From positions 1-64,000 of the forward strand of contig JABTUY010000002.1 in the NCBI GenBank assembly GCA_015075165.1: a DNA stretch of 64,000 bases, given 5' to 3'. Source of the DNA: Ideonella sp. (GTDB taxonomy: Bacteria > Pseudomonadota > Gammaproteobacteria > Burkholderiales > Burkholderiaceae_C). Shown here in pieces: positions 63,836 to 64,000 of the stretch (position 1 is the stretch's first letter; each line of letters begins with the position of its first letter). Both the position numbers and the translations under genes were made by a program. The notes below the pieces were generated by a model. That model did not search any database and had not been told where the DNA came from. It was given only the letters and a program-made list of their open reading frames with translations.

Positions 63836-64000
63836 ATGGAGACTCGCCGCGAATTCATCGATTCGGTCGGCCGCGTCGGCCTCGGCGGCGCGGTGGCGCC
63901 GCTGGCCGCCGCCTGCGGCACGTTGCGCACCGAGGCCTGGCCCGCTGCGCGCGAACACTATGACCTGCTGGTGATCGGCAGCGGCTTCGGCGGCACGATG
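63836..64000 (+). CDS. GMC-type oxidoreductase, N-terminal part (partial, runs off the window)
   Basis: The first 55 residues of a flavoprotein. METRREFIDSVGRVGLGG is a twin-arginine-like signal with a lipobox-like AAACG, and YDLLVIGSGFGGTM is the FAD-binding Rossmann motif GxGxxG. The wording suits cholesterol-oxidase-like and other GMC family enzymes. An in-frame start at 63812 is also possible. Only the beginning is present, so the assignment is tentative. Confidence 0.55.
   Translation, partial: METRREFIDSVGRVGLGGAVAPLAAACGTLRTEAWPAAREHYDLLVIGSGFGGTM

Overview
The window is a chromosomal segment of a high-GC betaproteobacterium, most likely in the Burkholderiales (Rubrivivax/Leptothrix/Methylibium type). 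The evidence is the betaproteobacterial S10-spc-alpha ribosomal order, strong G/C third-position bias, HpaR/HpaG/HpaE/HpaD aromatic catabolism, and DUF3570/DUF4266 and DsbD proteins typical of that order. The lineage is inferred from gene content, not from a search.

Region 1 (1-12,930) is the end of the S10 operon (rplB partial to rpsQ), the spc operon (rplN to rpmJ) and the alpha operon (rpsM, rpsK, rpsD, rpoA, rplQ). A peroxiredoxin sits exactly at the S10/spc boundary, between an intrinsic terminator-like hairpin and a good sigma70-type promoter. Most alpha-operon gaps carry long perfect hairpins. Region 2 (13,119-17,477) has dsbD, an initiator tRNA-fMet with its terminator, a histidine-rich lipoprotein and an exported caspase-like (C14) protein. 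Region 3 (17,544-21,813, minus strand) has an EgtB/SenA-like chalcogen-histidine synthase and a large MalT-type LuxR regulator.

Region 4 (21,889-32,735) is an accessory island with visibly lower GC. It starts with a frameshifted ISL3-type insertion sequence that truncates another mobile-type gene. Then come a TRAP transporter (dctQMP), an acyl-CoA ligase and a thiolase, which together look like an uptake-and-CoA-activation module for an unknown organic acid. An SMP-30-like lipoprotein follows, and then a graveyard of decayed genes: a FadJ C-terminus, a thiolase N-terminus and a TPR protein with several frameshifts.

Region 5 (32,790-40,618) is a catabolic cluster: two SDRs, an aldehyde dehydrogenase, an acyl-CoA dehydrogenase, a GYD protein, a class III CoA-transferase and an MmgE/PrpD protein.

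Region 6 (40,997-58,934) is the most interesting part. It is an 18-kb run of plus-strand genes, mostly overlapping or tightly spaced, whose products nearly all look envelope-located: ApbE flavin transferase, a 1026-residue HzsA-like lipoprotein with c-heme motifs, a small lipoprotein with an atypical heme motif, two outer-membrane beta-barrels, a TlpA thioredoxin, DUF4266 and DUF3570 proteins, an exported unknown, three TPR proteins, a small periplasmic protein, ExbB, two ExbDs and a TonB-like AgmX/PglI protein. It looks like a redox/heme outer-membrane module joined to a proton-motive-force-driven, Agl/Glt-like trans-envelope machine. One of the two ExbDs has Asn where the proton-carrying Asp is expected.

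Region 7 (58,945-63,628) is the homoprotocatechuate meta-cleavage pathway: hpaR divergent from hpaG1-hpaG2-hpaE-hpaD, with an AT-rich palindromic operator between them. The window ends inside a GMC-type oxidoreductase gene.
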